This document shows positions 17,012 to 25,881 of a stretch of DNA of 64,000 nucleotides, in pieces (the first letter of the stretch is position 1; each line of letters begins with the position of its first letter). Position numbers and translations under genes: made by a program. The DNA is from Tenacibaculum sp. MAR_2010_89 (GTDB lineage: Bacteria > Bacteroidota > Bacteroidia > Flavobacteriales > Flavobacteriaceae). The DNA lies in contig NZ_FNUB01000005.1 in the NCBI RefSeq assembly GCF_900105985.1, positions 372,001 through 436,000 on the forward strand, read 5' to 3'. Below the pieces are notes generated by a model. That model was not told where the DNA came from. It was given only the letters and a program-made list of their open reading frames with translations, and searched no databases.

Positions 17012-18223
17012 TTATTGTATCCAGTCAGAAGGATTCAAACGGTTCGTGTTTTTATATAAAACAAAACTTAATTTAGTTTTACCTGTTATTTTATCAGTAA
17101 ATATTTTACCAAGTTTGTCACCGGTTTTAATGGCATCTCCCTTCTTTACATATACTTTTTCTAAATTGTTATACGTAGAAATATAATTACCATGTTGAAC
17201 GTAAACTGATTTTCTTCCATCTGCATGCCTTTGAACAACCAGTATTTTTCCATTAAAAATACTTTTAGCATTTGAGTTTTGTTTTGTTACGAAATGCAAT
17301 CCAGGACTGTTTATTTTTATTCCAGGAAATGTAGGGTGAGGTTGAACACCATATTTTCTAGTTATAATACCTTTTACAGGCCAAGGTAAATTACCTTTAT
17401 TTTGCTCGAAGCTAGCAAGTAAAACTTTTTCTTCAGCATTTAAACTAAATTCAGTTGATTTTTTAGTTCCTTTTTTCTTCTTTTTATTTGATCTAGCAAT
17501 AGCATCTCTAATTAATTTATCAATTCTAGCTACTACTCTTTTTTCTTCTCTTTGTTTTCTTAAAAGATCTCTTTTATATTTCTTTTCTTGTTTTTTAATT
17601 TTCGAAATTAATTTCTCTTGATTTTCTTTATCACTTTCAATTTCTTCTTTATTTTCTTTTTCCTCACCAACTAAACGTTTTTTGATTTTTTTTCTAGTAA
17701 GTAAAGAATCATTTAACTTCTCTATATCTTTTGTTTTTACAATAATTTCTTCTCCTTGTTTTTTTCTGAAATTATTGTATTGCTCCATGTATTTAAGCCT
17801 TTTATAGGCTTGGTAAAAACTTTGAGAAGAAAGTAAAAACATAGTTTTACTTTGTAAAGATTTACTTTTATGTGTTTTTACAACCATATCAGCATAATCT
17901 TTTTTAAGCTTAACTAATTGCTCATTATAGTTTACTAATTGCTTTTTATTTTTTTCAATTTCTTTATCAAGTGTTTCAGTTTCAAGTTCAATTGTTTCAA
18001 TTAAACGCTCTCTAATACTGATTTTTTGATTGATGTCTTTTAAATCATCTAAGGCATTACTTTTTTTGTTTTTTGTTTTAAAAAGCAAAGTATTTACCTG
18101 TTTAATTTCTTTTTTTATATTAAAACGTCGTTTTTCAAGTTCTTTTCTTGTTTGTGAATAAGAAGAAAAACTACTAGTTAAAAGCAGACATAAAAATGAT
18201 ATGTAAAAAAGAGATTTTTTCAT
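17012..18223 (-). CDS. EnvC-like murein hydrolase activator (degenerate M23/LytM domain)
   Basis: The 403-residue protein has a signal peptide (MKKSLFYISFLCLLLTSSFSSYS, then Q), a long coiled coil rich in Lys and Glu (about 25-245), and a C-terminal LytM/M23-like domain (about 285-403). The zinc residues of active M23 enzymes are not present where expected: the G-x-D position reads FPGIKINSPG, the HG-x4-T-x-Y-x-HL motif reads HGNYISTYNNL, and the H-x-H strand reads LSFVLY. This combination is typical of EnvC-type amidase activators that act at the septum, so an activator rather than an enzyme is inferred. It lies 1 bp from the DUF4292 lipoprotein gene. Confidence 0.88.
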   Translation of the reverse strand: MKKSLFYISFLCLLLTSSFSSYSQTRKELEKRRFNIKKEIKQVNTLLFKTKNKKSNALDDLKDINQKISIRERLIETIELETETLDKEIEKNKKQLVNYNEQLVKLKKDYADMVVKTHKSKSLQSKTMFLLSSQSFYQAYKRLKYMEQYNNFRKKQGEEIIVKTKDIEKLNDSLLTRKKIKKRLVGEEKENKEEIESDKENQEKLISKIKKQEKKYKRDLLRKQREEKRVVARIDKLIRDAIARSNKKKKKGTKKSTEFSLNAEEKVLLASFEQNKGNLPWPVKGIITRKYGVQPHPTFPGIKINSPGLHFVTKQNSNAKSIFNGKILVVQRHADGRKSVYVQHGNYISTYNNLEKVYVKKGDAIKTGDKLGKIFTDKITGKTKLSFVLYKNTNRLNPSDWIQ

Positions 18224-18991
18224 TTATAACTGTATTTCTTTATATCCTTTAGGAATTGAAAAATCAACATTTAAATTAGTATTAAAATTAACAGATCGTA
18301 CCGTCATATTAATATTAGTAAATTTAGAACTTTCTTTTGCTAAGATGTTTATTTTGTTAGGAAAAACAATGTTTTCTTTATTCATATAAGTAGGATATGA
18401 AATATCTAAGCGTTGATTTTTAATAGCGTTTACTAATGATTGCTTATCTAATTTGTAATGTAATGGATTTATATAGAAAAATACATCAAACAAATTAGGT
18501 TGTTTTTTGGGTGATAATTGATACGAATTTTTGATGATTTCAACGTTCTGACGCTGTGATTTTACATCAAATATTGCTTGACCAAGTAACATGTTTTGAA
18601 GTTGTTTAAAATTTATGTCAGTACCAAGTAATTTTTTTAACATTGAAAAATCACCTTCAAAATAATTCTTCTTATAAGGAGAATAAAAACTAACCTTTGT
18701 AGGAGTTATTTTAGCTTTAAAAACAGTAATAAACTTAGTTCCTTTTAACCAAATTACTTCATCTTTTTTTATTTTCATTCTTACTGAAAAACCTATATTC
18801 TCCTTATTGTCTTTGTAATTTACTTTTAACTTTGCGTCAATAGTTCTTTTTTCAAAATTTTCAGCTGTGTGTTTTTTAGCAACTCTTCTAGCTGACATTT
18901 GTTTTACAACTTTGGTTGTAGTTATTGACTTATTTGATTTACACGAAGTAAAAACAACTAATAAAACAAGTATGTATTTTAATAATTTCAT
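18224..18991 (-). CDS. DUF4292 lipoprotein
   Basis: A 255-residue lipoprotein with lipobox VVFTSC (Cys 17). The mature protein matches DUF4292, with the hallmarks KLKVNYKDNKENIGFSVRMKIKKDEVIWL, AKITPTKVSFYSPYKKNYFEGDF and the LLGTDINFKQLQNMLLGQ helix. The fold is LolA/LolB-like, so it may carry lipids or lipoproteins at the outer membrane; that role is inferred. It sits between the TPR gene and the EnvC-like gene with 1-20 bp gaps, so it is in the same operon. Confidence 0.87.
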   Translation of the reverse strand: MKLLKYILVLLVVFTSCKSNKSITTTKVVKQMSARRVAKKHTAENFEKRTIDAKLKVNYKDNKENIGFSVRMKIKKDEVIWLKGTKFITVFKAKITPTKVSFYSPYKKNYFEGDFSMLKKLLGTDINFKQLQNMLLGQAIFDVKSQRQNVEIIKNSYQLSPKKQPNLFDVFFYINPLHYKLDKQSLVNAIKNQRLDISYPTYMNKENIVFPNKINILAKESSKFTNINMTVRSVNFNTNLNVDFSIPKGYKEIQL

Positions 18992-19011
18992 TCTTTTATA
19001 GGTTTGAAAAA

Positions 19012-20010
19012 TTATTTTTTTATTTTTTTACGATACTTATTAGCATTTTTAGTGTCTCCAATACCTTGATAGGATTTAATAAGCTCATTATAAAAGTTAG
19101 TTTGCATAACAGGATTATCTATCACAAAATCAATACCATTTTGTAAACTAGCAATAGCTTTTTTATATTCTTTGCTTTTATTGTTTGCTCTTGCATTCAT
19201 TAAATACACTAAAGGTTGTGCAGGAAAGAGTGTTATACCTTCTTTACTATACACTAGTAATTTAGAATTGTTTTCTAAATCTAACTTTGTAAGTAGTGTT
19301 TTTAATGTAGAAAAAGATTTATTTTTTTTGAATTGACTTTCATAGTTAGCCTTGGTAGTATTATCAATATTTTTTGATAATTGATTTTTAGTATTGCTAG
19401 GATAGGTCAACCTTTTTTTTATTCGCCTAAGTCTAGGAGATAATAATTTAGCAGCTTCAAGCTCAGCTAAAACTGATTTAGCTGAATCAATATCGTTTTT
19501 TTGTAAGTATAAATAGACTAGATATTGTTTTTTTTTAGGATGCTGTTTTGAAATGTTTTTTTGTATTTCTACAGCTTGATCTAAAGCATTATTTCTTCTG
19601 TACACTTGAACTAAATGCTCAGAAATCCAAAGATTATTTGGTTTTAAAACTAACGCTTTATTAGCATACTCAACAGCTTCAATATATTTATTTAACTTGT
19701 GATAGTTTTTAGAAAGCTCAAAAAGAACACTTACATCATTTGGAATAAGTTGATTACACTCATCTAAACTTTCAATAGCCTTTTGATGGTTATTAATGGC
19801 TTTATGAGTGATTGCTTTAAAAAAATGCTTTTGAAAATCAATACTTTTTTGCTCATCAACAGAAGCAGCTAAAGGAATACTGTCTTGAGAAAGTAATGAA
19901 GAAGGAATGAGGAGTAAAATGAAAGTAAAAAAAGCACAAAAAATATGTTTACTAATTTTACTTTCAATCCAAATTTTAAAGTTTTTTTTATGTAAGTTCT
20001 GTATAATCAC
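19012..20010 (-). CDS. secreted or membrane-associated TPR protein
   Basis: The 332-residue product has an N-terminal hydrophobic segment (about 22-41, HIFCAFFTFILLLIPSSLLS) and several TPR units (for example FFKAITHKAINNHQKAIESLDECNQL, and VLFELSKNYHKLNKYIEAVEYANKAL; each about 34 residues). The start is GTG at 20010, inside the end of the preceding nucleotidyltransferase gene by 23 bp; no in-frame ATG is closer to the signal sequence. Such overlap suggests translational coupling. TPR proteins act as scaffolds; the partner is unknown but could be the DUF4292 lipoprotein or the EnvC-like protein in the same operon. Confidence 0.85.
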   Translation of the reverse strand: MIIQNLHKKNFKIWIESKISKHIFCAFFTFILLLIPSSLLSQDSIPLAASVDEQKSIDFQKHFFKAITHKAINNHQKAIESLDECNQLIPNDVSVLFELSKNYHKLNKYIEAVEYANKALVLKPNNLWISEHLVQVYRRNNALDQAVEIQKNISKQHPKKKQYLVYLYLQKNDIDSAKSVLAELEAAKLLSPRLRRIKKRLTYPSNTKNQLSKNIDNTTKANYESQFKKNKSFSTLKTLLTKLDLENNSKLLVYSKEGITLFPAQPLVYLMNARANNKSKEYKKAIASLQNGIDFVIDNPVMQTNFYNELIKSYQGIGDTKNANKYRKKIKK

Positions 20011-21004
20011 CTATGCTTACTGATGTATATTTACCATTATATTTTGCATGATTACCAATCATAGCATTATCTAAATTAGCATTAGATATTTGAACATTGG
20101 TTTGAATTAATGAATTTACAATAGTAGAATCTTCAATTACACTATTAGCCCCTATAGAAACATAAGGTCCAACTTTTGTGTTTTTTAAAACTACATTTTC
20201 TCCAATGTAACAAGGTTGTATAATTTCTGAATTTTCTAATATAACGTCTTTTGACACTAAATTATTACCATCAGCTTGTTCAAAAGTTAATACTTGTTTA
20301 TTAGTATCCACTGTTGGGTCTTTTTTACCACAATCCATCCAAGCATCTACTTTTCCAGGAATAAACTGAGCTCCCTTTTGCTTTAAATTTTCTAAAACTT
20401 CAGTTAATTGAAACTCTCCAGAAGGTCTAATATCATTATCAATTAAATAATTAATTTCATTTAATAATTTATCACCATCTTTAAAGTAGTAAATTCCAAT
20501 AATCGCTAAATCAGAAACAAATTCTTTTGGTTTCTCTACAAAGTCAGAGATTACACCTTCTTTTAATTTTACAACACCAAAAGCACTAGGATCTTCTACT
20601 TGTTTTACCCAAATAGCACCATCTGCATTTGCATCTAATGTAAAATCTGCTTTAAATAAAGTGTCAGCAAAAGCTACAACGCAAGGTCCACTTAAAGAAT
20701 TTTTTGCACAATGAATTGCATGTGCCGTACCTAAAGCTTCTTCTTGTACATATACATTTCCTTTTGCTCCTAAACTAGAGGCTATTTTTAAAAGTTCATC
20801 TTTAGTATTTGAAGGAAAACCTTTTGCTGCTGGGCCAATAATAAAAGCTATTTCTTCAATAGGTTGATTAACAACAGAAGTAATATCTTCAACTAAACGT
20901 TGTACAATAGGTTTACCAGCTATAACAGTCAATGGCTTAGGAATAGTTAAAGTATGAGGTCGTAATCTAGACCCAATTCCTGCCATAGGAACAATAATTT
21001 TCAT
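19988..21004 (-). CDS. sugar nucleotidyltransferase
   Basis: The 338-residue protein begins MKIIVPMAGIGSRLRPHTLTI with the GxGxRxxPxTxxxPKP nucleotide-binding signature of RfbA/RmlA/GlmU-type transferases. The catalytic core is residues about 1-240 (GEFQLTEVL, AWMDCGKKDPT), and the C-terminal 100 residues form a left-handed beta-helix of hexapeptide repeats (VLENSEIIQPCYIGENVVLKNT, VSIGANSVIEDSTI). It makes an NDP-sugar from NTP and sugar-1-phosphate, probably for cell-surface polysaccharide; the exact sugar and nucleotide are not clear. It starts an operon with TPR, DUF4292 and EnvC-like genes. Confidence 0.92.
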   Translation of the reverse strand: MKIIVPMAGIGSRLRPHTLTIPKPLTVIAGKPIVQRLVEDITSVVNQPIEEIAFIIGPAAKGFPSNTKDELLKIASSLGAKGNVYVQEEALGTAHAIHCAKNSLSGPCVVAFADTLFKADFTLDANADGAIWVKQVEDPSAFGVVKLKEGVISDFVEKPKEFVSDLAIIGIYYFKDGDKLLNEINYLIDNDIRPSGEFQLTEVLENLKQKGAQFIPGKVDAWMDCGKKDPTVDTNKQVLTFEQADGNNLVSKDVILENSEIIQPCYIGENVVLKNTKVGPYVSIGANSVIEDSTIVNSLIQTNVQISNANLDNAMIGNHAKYNGKYTSVSIGDYTELT

Positions 21005-21055
21005 ATGTTTCTTTTTTAATGCTGCAATATACTATTAAATAATCTTTGAAAAAAG

Positions 21056-22714
21056 TTATAACCCTTTTGGAATTGCTTCAATTAACGTTTTTGTATACGT
21101 TGTTTTAGGGTTGTTGTAAATAATATCGGCATCATTTATTTCTTCAATAAGCCCTTTATTCATTACAACTAATTGATCGGCCATATATTTTACAATTGAT
21201 AAATCATGAGAAATAAAGATATATGTAAAATTAAATTCTGATTTTAATTGATTTAATAAATTAAGAACTTGTGCTTGAACAGATACATCTAAAGCAGATA
21301 CAGATTCATCACAAATAATAAGTTTGGGTTGTAAAGCGATAGTGCGAGCAATTCCAATTCTTTGACGTTGACCTCCAGAAAATTCATGAGGATAACGATA
21401 AAAATGATCGGCTTCTAAACCTACTTTTTTAAGAAGATTTAAAACATATTCTTTACGCTCCTTATTAGATGTTAAAATATTATGAACTATCATAGGTTCT
21501 ATAATAGCTTTTCCAACAGTAATTCTGGGGTTTAAAGAAGAAAAAGGATCTTGAAATATAATTTGAATTTCTTTTCTTATACTTTTTAAGTTGTTTTTTG
21601 AAAGTTTGGTAATATCATCTCCTTTGTAAATTATTTGTCCAGAAGTTATTTTTTCTAGTTGTAAAATTGTTCTACCTAAGGTTGTTTTTCCACAACCACT
21701 TTCTCCTACTAAACCTAAGGTTTCTCCTTCATAGATTTTAAATGAAACTGAATTTACTGCTACAACTTTATTTTTCTTAGAGAACCATGAGCCATTAGTA
21801 ATGAATTCTTTTTTTAAATCAATTATTTCTAATAAAGGAGTTTGATTGTATATTTTTTGATGAAATAACTCTCGTTCTTCATTAGTATACACTGTGTTTT
21901 TAACAGTACCATTGATAAAATCACTAATAGTAGGTAGTTTTTTTAGCCGTTTATCTATAGTTGGTTTTGATTTTATTAATGCTTTTGTGTAGTTTTCTTT
22001 TGGGTTTAAAAAAACAGATGAAGCAGTTCCTTTTTCAACAATGTTCCCTTTATACATAACAACAACCTTATCTGCAATTTCTGAAACCAAAGCTAAATCA
22101 TGAGAAATAAAAATAATGCTCATTTTATGTTCTTCTTGAAGTTCTTTTAATAGTAAAATAATTTCTTTTTGAACAGTAACATCAAGAGCTGTTGTAGGTT
22201 CATCAGCAATTAAAACTTTAGGTTTACATGCTATTGCCATGGCTATCATAACTCGTTGCTTTTGCCCTCCGCTAATTTCATGAGGATATGAATTATATAA
22301 TTGTTCTGGCCTTGGTAGTTTTACTTTTTTGAATAATTTAATTACTTCTTGCTTAATTTCTTTATTGGTAAAAGAATTATGTTGGTGTAAAATTTCTGCT
22401 ACTTGAAAACCACAAGATAAAGTTGGGTTTAAAGAACTCATGGGTTCTTGAAAAATCATAGCGATTTCCTTTCCCCTAATTTTTTGAAATTCATTTTCTT
22501 TAAGAGATAGTAGGTTTCTGTTTTCAAAAAGAACCTCTCCTGAAACTGTAGCGTTTTTAGTTAATAAACCCATAATAGCTAGTGAACTAATAGATTTTCC
22601 ACTACCACTTTCTCCAACAATACCTAAAATTTCATTTTTATATATTGAAAATGAAACTTTGTTTAAAATTTCATTTGTTTTAAAAGAAATAGATAAATTT
22701 TTAATATGTAGCAT
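21056..22714 (-). CDS. double ABC transporter ATPase (Dpp/Opp or YejF-type)
   Basis: A 552-residue protein made of two ABC ATPase domains. Domain one has Walker A GESGSGKS (about 35-42) and signature ISGGQKQR; domain two has Walker A GESGCGKTT (about 337-345) and signature FSGGQRQR. Each ends in the Opp/Dpp-type tail (NPKENYTKALI, NPKTTYTKTLI). The fused organisation is that of YejF or of oligopeptide/nickel importers. There is no permease or binding protein gene next to it, so it may work with distant permeases. It is divergent from the first M43 protease gene. Confidence 0.92.
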   Translation of the reverse strand: MLHIKNLSISFKTNEILNKVSFSIYKNEILGIVGESGSGKSISSLAIMGLLTKNATVSGEVLFENRNLLSLKENEFQKIRGKEIAMIFQEPMSSLNPTLSCGFQVAEILHQHNSFTNKEIKQEVIKLFKKVKLPRPEQLYNSYPHEISGGQKQRVMIAMAIACKPKVLIADEPTTALDVTVQKEIILLLKELQEEHKMSIIFISHDLALVSEIADKVVVMYKGNIVEKGTASSVFLNPKENYTKALIKSKPTIDKRLKKLPTISDFINGTVKNTVYTNEERELFHQKIYNQTPLLEIIDLKKEFITNGSWFSKKNKVVAVNSVSFKIYEGETLGLVGESGCGKTTLGRTILQLEKITSGQIIYKGDDITKLSKNNLKSIRKEIQIIFQDPFSSLNPRITVGKAIIEPMIVHNILTSNKERKEYVLNLLKKVGLEADHFYRYPHEFSGGQRQRIGIARTIALQPKLIICDESVSALDVSVQAQVLNLLNQLKSEFNFTYIFISHDLSIVKYMADQLVVMNKGLIEEINDADIIYNNPKTTYTKTLIEAIPKGL

Positions 22715-22792
22715 TTATAGGTGTTTTTTGTAAAAATAACCTTTTTTATTAGATTTTATTTTACGAATAATGTATCGAATTGAGGCTGTTTG

Positions 22793-22822
22793 TTGTTTTA
22801 TTTTATAAATTTTATATATTTG
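22793..22822 (+). promoter_or_regulatory. promoter of the first M43 protease gene
   Basis: TTG at 22793-22795 and TATATTTG at 22815-22822 are separated by 19 bp, a full Bacteroidetes-type promoter. The -7 region has the same TTATATATTTG sequence as the promoters at 25735 and 32251. The transcript would have a leader of about 65 bases. Confidence 0.7.
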
Positions 22823-22880
22823 CCGAACTTTCTATACATTTTTATGTAAAAAACAATAAAATAATTAATAATTTAACTTA

Positions 22881-22890
22881 AAACCCTTCT
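22881..22890 (+). promoter_or_regulatory. shared leader motif AAACCCTTCT before a start codon
   Basis: The decamer lies three bases before the ATG at 22894. Copies precede three other protease genes at 25869, 28627 (one mismatch) and 32342, and a related form precedes 44865. It sits where a ribosome-binding site would be but is not a Shine-Dalgarno sequence. Confidence 0.5.
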
Positions 22891-22893
22891 AAT

Positions 22894-25608
22894 ATGAGAC
22901 AAAAAATTACTTTGTTATTAATGTGCGTATTTTTTGCTGGAGCTACCTTTGCCCAACAGAAAAGAACTTGCCATGCAATGGAAGACTTGGAAAATAGAAA
23001 AAGACAAGACCCTACATTACAAAAAAGAATGGATGAAATTGAAAGATTCACCCAAAGAAAAATCAAAGAGAACAACAATACCAAGAGAAAAATTTCTGGA
23101 TCAATAATTACACTACCTGTAGTAGTTCATATATTATATACAAATTCAACTAATAATATTAGTACGGCACAAATTCAATCACAATTAGATGTGTTGAATG
23201 CTGATTTTAGGAGAACAAATTCAGATAGAACTAATAAATGGTCACAAGCTGCTGATACTCAAATTGAATTCAAATTAGCAACTATTGACCCTAATGGTAA
23301 CCCTACAACAGGTATTACTAGAACTTCAGTTAGTAAATCTACTTGGGATCTTCAAAATCAGAGCACTAGTAATGATATGAAGAAATCATCTAGAGGTGGG
23401 GTTGACCCTTGGAATACTTCTGAATATCTTAACATGTGGATTGTTGATAAATTAACAAGAGGTTCAGGTACAATTTTAGGATTTGCTCAATTTCCAGGTG
23501 GAGCAGCTTCTACTGATGGAGTAGTAATGGCTGACCAGTATTTTGGTACAACTGGTACTGCGCAATCACCATTTGATGGAGGTAGAACAACAACTCATGA
23601 GGTTGGACATTTTTTAAACTTACGTCATATATGGGGTGATGGACCATGTGGTTCAGATGATTTTGTATCTGATACACCAGAATCTGATGCAGCTAATTAT
23701 GGTTGTAAAACTGGTCATACTTCTTGTGGTTCTGAAGATATGGTTCAAAATTATATGGACTATTCGGATGATACATGTATGAACCTATTTACATTAGGGC
23801 AAAAAAATAGAATGCGTGCTGTATTAGAAGCAGGTGGTTCTAGACGTAGTTTAGCGTTATCTGATAAGTTTGGAAGTGGAACTACTTGTAATGCAACAGT
23901 TCCAACAGGAGTTTCAACAAGTGGAGTTACTGCAACAGGAGCAACAGTAAACTGGACAGCAGTTTCTGGAGCAACGTATGATGTTAGATACCGTCAAGCT
24001 GGAACTAGCTCATGGACAACTAATGCATCATCAACTACATCAGCTACATTAAGTGGATTATCAGCTTCTACACAATACCAAGTTCAGGTTCGTAGTAAGT
24101 GTTCATCAGGAAACTCTAATTATAGTGCTTCAGTAAATTTTACAACTACAGCAGTACAAATAAACTATTGTGCATCTAGTGGAAACACATCATATGCAAC
24201 AGGAGTTACAAGAGTAGTATTCGGGTCTATTAATAAAGCAGATGGACCAGCTAAAAATGTTGGATATGAAAATTTTACTAATTTAAGTACTACAGTATCT
24301 CAATCTTCATCAGTAAACCTTACAGTATCAGTAAATACTGATGGTAATTATAGAGTTGATGCAATAGCATGGATAGATTGGAATCAAGATGGAGATTTTG
24401 CAGATAGTGGAGAAACATATGATTTAGGAAACATAAGTAATGTATCTAACGGAGCATTACCAACTAAAGCAGTAGCAGTTCCAGCAAATGCAAAAGTAGG
24501 AGCAACAAGAATGAGAGTTTCAGCAAGGTATAATGCGAATCCAACATCATGTCAAACAAACTTTGATGGAGAAGTAGAAGATTATACAGTAAATGTACAA
24601 GGAGCAGTAGCAGATACTCAAGCACCAAGTGCACCAAGTAGTTTAGCAGCAGCAAGTATAGTTCAAACAACATTAACATTAAACTGGACAGCTTCAACAG
24701 ATAATGTAGGAGTAACAGGATATGACGTTTTTAGAGGATCAACAAAAATAGGATCAACTACCACTGCAACAAGCTATAATGTAACAGGATTAACAGCAAA
24801 TACTGCATATTCATTTACAGTAAAAGCAAAAGATGCAGCAGGAAATGTATCATCATCAAGTAATACAGCAAGTGTTACTACTTTAGGAACTGTAGTTAAC
24901 TATTGTGCATCAAAAGGTAATAGAGTTACTTACGAGTGGATTGATTATGTATCATTTGGAGGAATGACTAATACAACTGGAGCAAACGGGGGATATGGAG
25001 ATTTCACATCTAAAGTGGCAACAGTAGCACAAGGAAGTACAAACCAATTAATAGTAAGTGCTGGGTTTAGAAGCACAGCTTATAATGAGTATTTTACAAT
25101 TTGGATTGATTATAATAAAAATGGAACTTTTGAGGCGAGTGAAAAAGTAGCTTCAGGAAACTCATCAAGTTCAACAAATAGATCTTCAAACATAACTATA
25201 CCGTCTTCAGCTAGTTTAGGACAAACAAGAATGCGTGTTTCTATGAAGTATAACGCAGCATCAACAGCATGTGAAACTTTCGCAGATGGTGAAGTAGAAG
25301 ATTATACGGTTAATATTACAGCTAATACAAGTAAAGGTACTAGTATAAGTAATATTGAAACTTTAAGAAGTGAAAGTGGTTTAGGCTTAATGGCGTATCC
25401 AAATCCAGCAACTAACTTCATTGAAGTTAATGTAGCATCAAAAAGTGATAACATTACATATAGAGTTATAAACACTATAGGAAGCGTTGTGAAATCAGGA
25501 AAAATGATGTCTAGAAGTTTAAATGTTTCAAACTTGAATTCAGGAATTTATATGTTAGAAGTTAATGATGGTCAAAAATCATTAAGAACTAAATTTATAA
25601 AAAAGTAA
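22894..25608 (+). CDS. M43-family secreted metalloprotease with FN3, GEVED and T9SS domains
   Basis: The 904-residue protein has a signal peptide (MRQKITLLLMCVFFAGATFAQ), a propeptide, and a cytophagalysin/PAPP-A-type M43 domain (about 70-330) with HEVGHFLNLRH (zinc His 235, 239, 245; Glu 236 catalytic) and a Met-turn in NYMDYSDD. Then come FN3 (from about 333), GEVED (about 424-570, ending GEVEDYTVN), FN3 (about 573-665), GEVED (about 669-805) and a T9SS type A sorting tail (LMAYPNPATNFI to FIKK, about 831-904). It is exported by T9SS and likely degrades proteins outside the cell. It is the first of five tandem secreted genes and a paralogue of the next. Confidence 0.95.
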   Translation: MRQKITLLLMCVFFAGATFAQQKRTCHAMEDLENRKRQDPTLQKRMDEIERFTQRKIKENNNTKRKISGSIITLPVVVHILYTNSTNNISTAQIQSQLDVLNADFRRTNSDRTNKWSQAADTQIEFKLATIDPNGNPTTGITRTSVSKSTWDLQNQSTSNDMKKSSRGGVDPWNTSEYLNMWIVDKLTRGSGTILGFAQFPGGAASTDGVVMADQYFGTTGTAQSPFDGGRTTTHEVGHFLNLRHIWGDGPCGSDDFVSDTPESDAANYGCKTGHTSCGSEDMVQNYMDYSDDTCMNLFTLGQKNRMRAVLEAGGSRRSLALSDKFGSGTTCNATVPTGVSTSGVTATGATVNWTAVSGATYDVRYRQAGTSSWTTNASSTTSATLSGLSASTQYQVQVRSKCSSGNSNYSASVNFTTTAVQINYCASSGNTSYATGVTRVVFGSINKADGPAKNVGYENFTNLSTTVSQSSSVNLTVSVNTDGNYRVDAIAWIDWNQDGDFADSGETYDLGNISNVSNGALPTKAVAVPANAKVGATRMRVSARYNANPTSCQTNFDGEVEDYTVNVQGAVADTQAPSAPSSLAAASIVQTTLTLNWTASTDNVGVTGYDVFRGSTKIGSTTTATSYNVTGLTANTAYSFTVKAKDAAGNVSSSSNTASVTTLGTVVNYCASKGNRVTYEWIDYVSFGGMTNTTGANGGYGDFTSKVATVAQGSTNQLIVSAGFRSTAYNEYFTIWIDYNKNGTFEASEKVASGNSSSSTNRSSNITIPSSASLGQTRMRVSMKYNAASTACETFADGEVEDYTVNITANTSKGTSISNIETLRSESGLGLMAYPNPATNFIEVNVASKSDNITYRVINTIGSVVKSGKMMSRSLNVSNLNSGIYMLEVNDGQKSLRTKFIKK

Positions 25609-25633
25609 GATTTATTCAATAGATCTTAATAAT

Positions 25634-25667
25634 AAAAAGCCCTAGAGAACGTTCTCTAGGGCTTTTT
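25634..25667 (+). terminator. terminator after the first M43 gene
   Basis: A perfect palindrome: 25634-25650 pairs with 25651-25667, with a GC-rich core and a T-run at the end. A new promoter for the second M43 gene follows. Confidence 0.92.
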
Positions 25668-25710
25668 TGTTGTGTATAAGTAAGTTATATGGTTTAAATA
25701 ATGAGGTTTT

Positions 25711-25742
25711 TTGTTTTTTTTAACAAAAAAATTATATATTTG
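25711..25742 (+). promoter_or_regulatory. promoter of the second M43 gene
   Basis: TTG at 25711-25713 and TATATTTG at 25735-25742 are 21 bp apart, inside a T-run and A-run context that resembles the promoter at 32233-32258. The predicted leader is about 130 bases. Confidence 0.65.
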
Positions 25743-25748
25743 ACAGAG

Positions 25749-25803
25749 TTTTTACAAAAAACAACAACAATAACTACTACATAATCAAAATGTTTTGTAA
25801 AAA
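25749..25803 (+). other. hairpin at the 5' end of the second M43 mRNA leader
   Basis: An 11-bp perfect stem (25749-25759 with 25793-25803) closes a 33-base loop, beginning seven bases after the -7 element, that is, at the expected 5' end of the mRNA. It could protect the transcript; A+T-rich stems can also arise by chance. Confidence 0.4.
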
Positions 25804-25868
25804 TTTACTACTACAACAGGCTATATATCTTGAATAACTATTTTTAGTTATAAATCAAACTTTAAACC

Positions 25869-25878
25869 AAACCCTTCT
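25869..25878 (+). promoter_or_regulatory. shared leader motif AAACCCTTCT
   Basis: Identical to the copy at 22881 and three bases before the ATG at 25882. Confidence 0.5.
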
Positions 25879-25881
25879 AAA

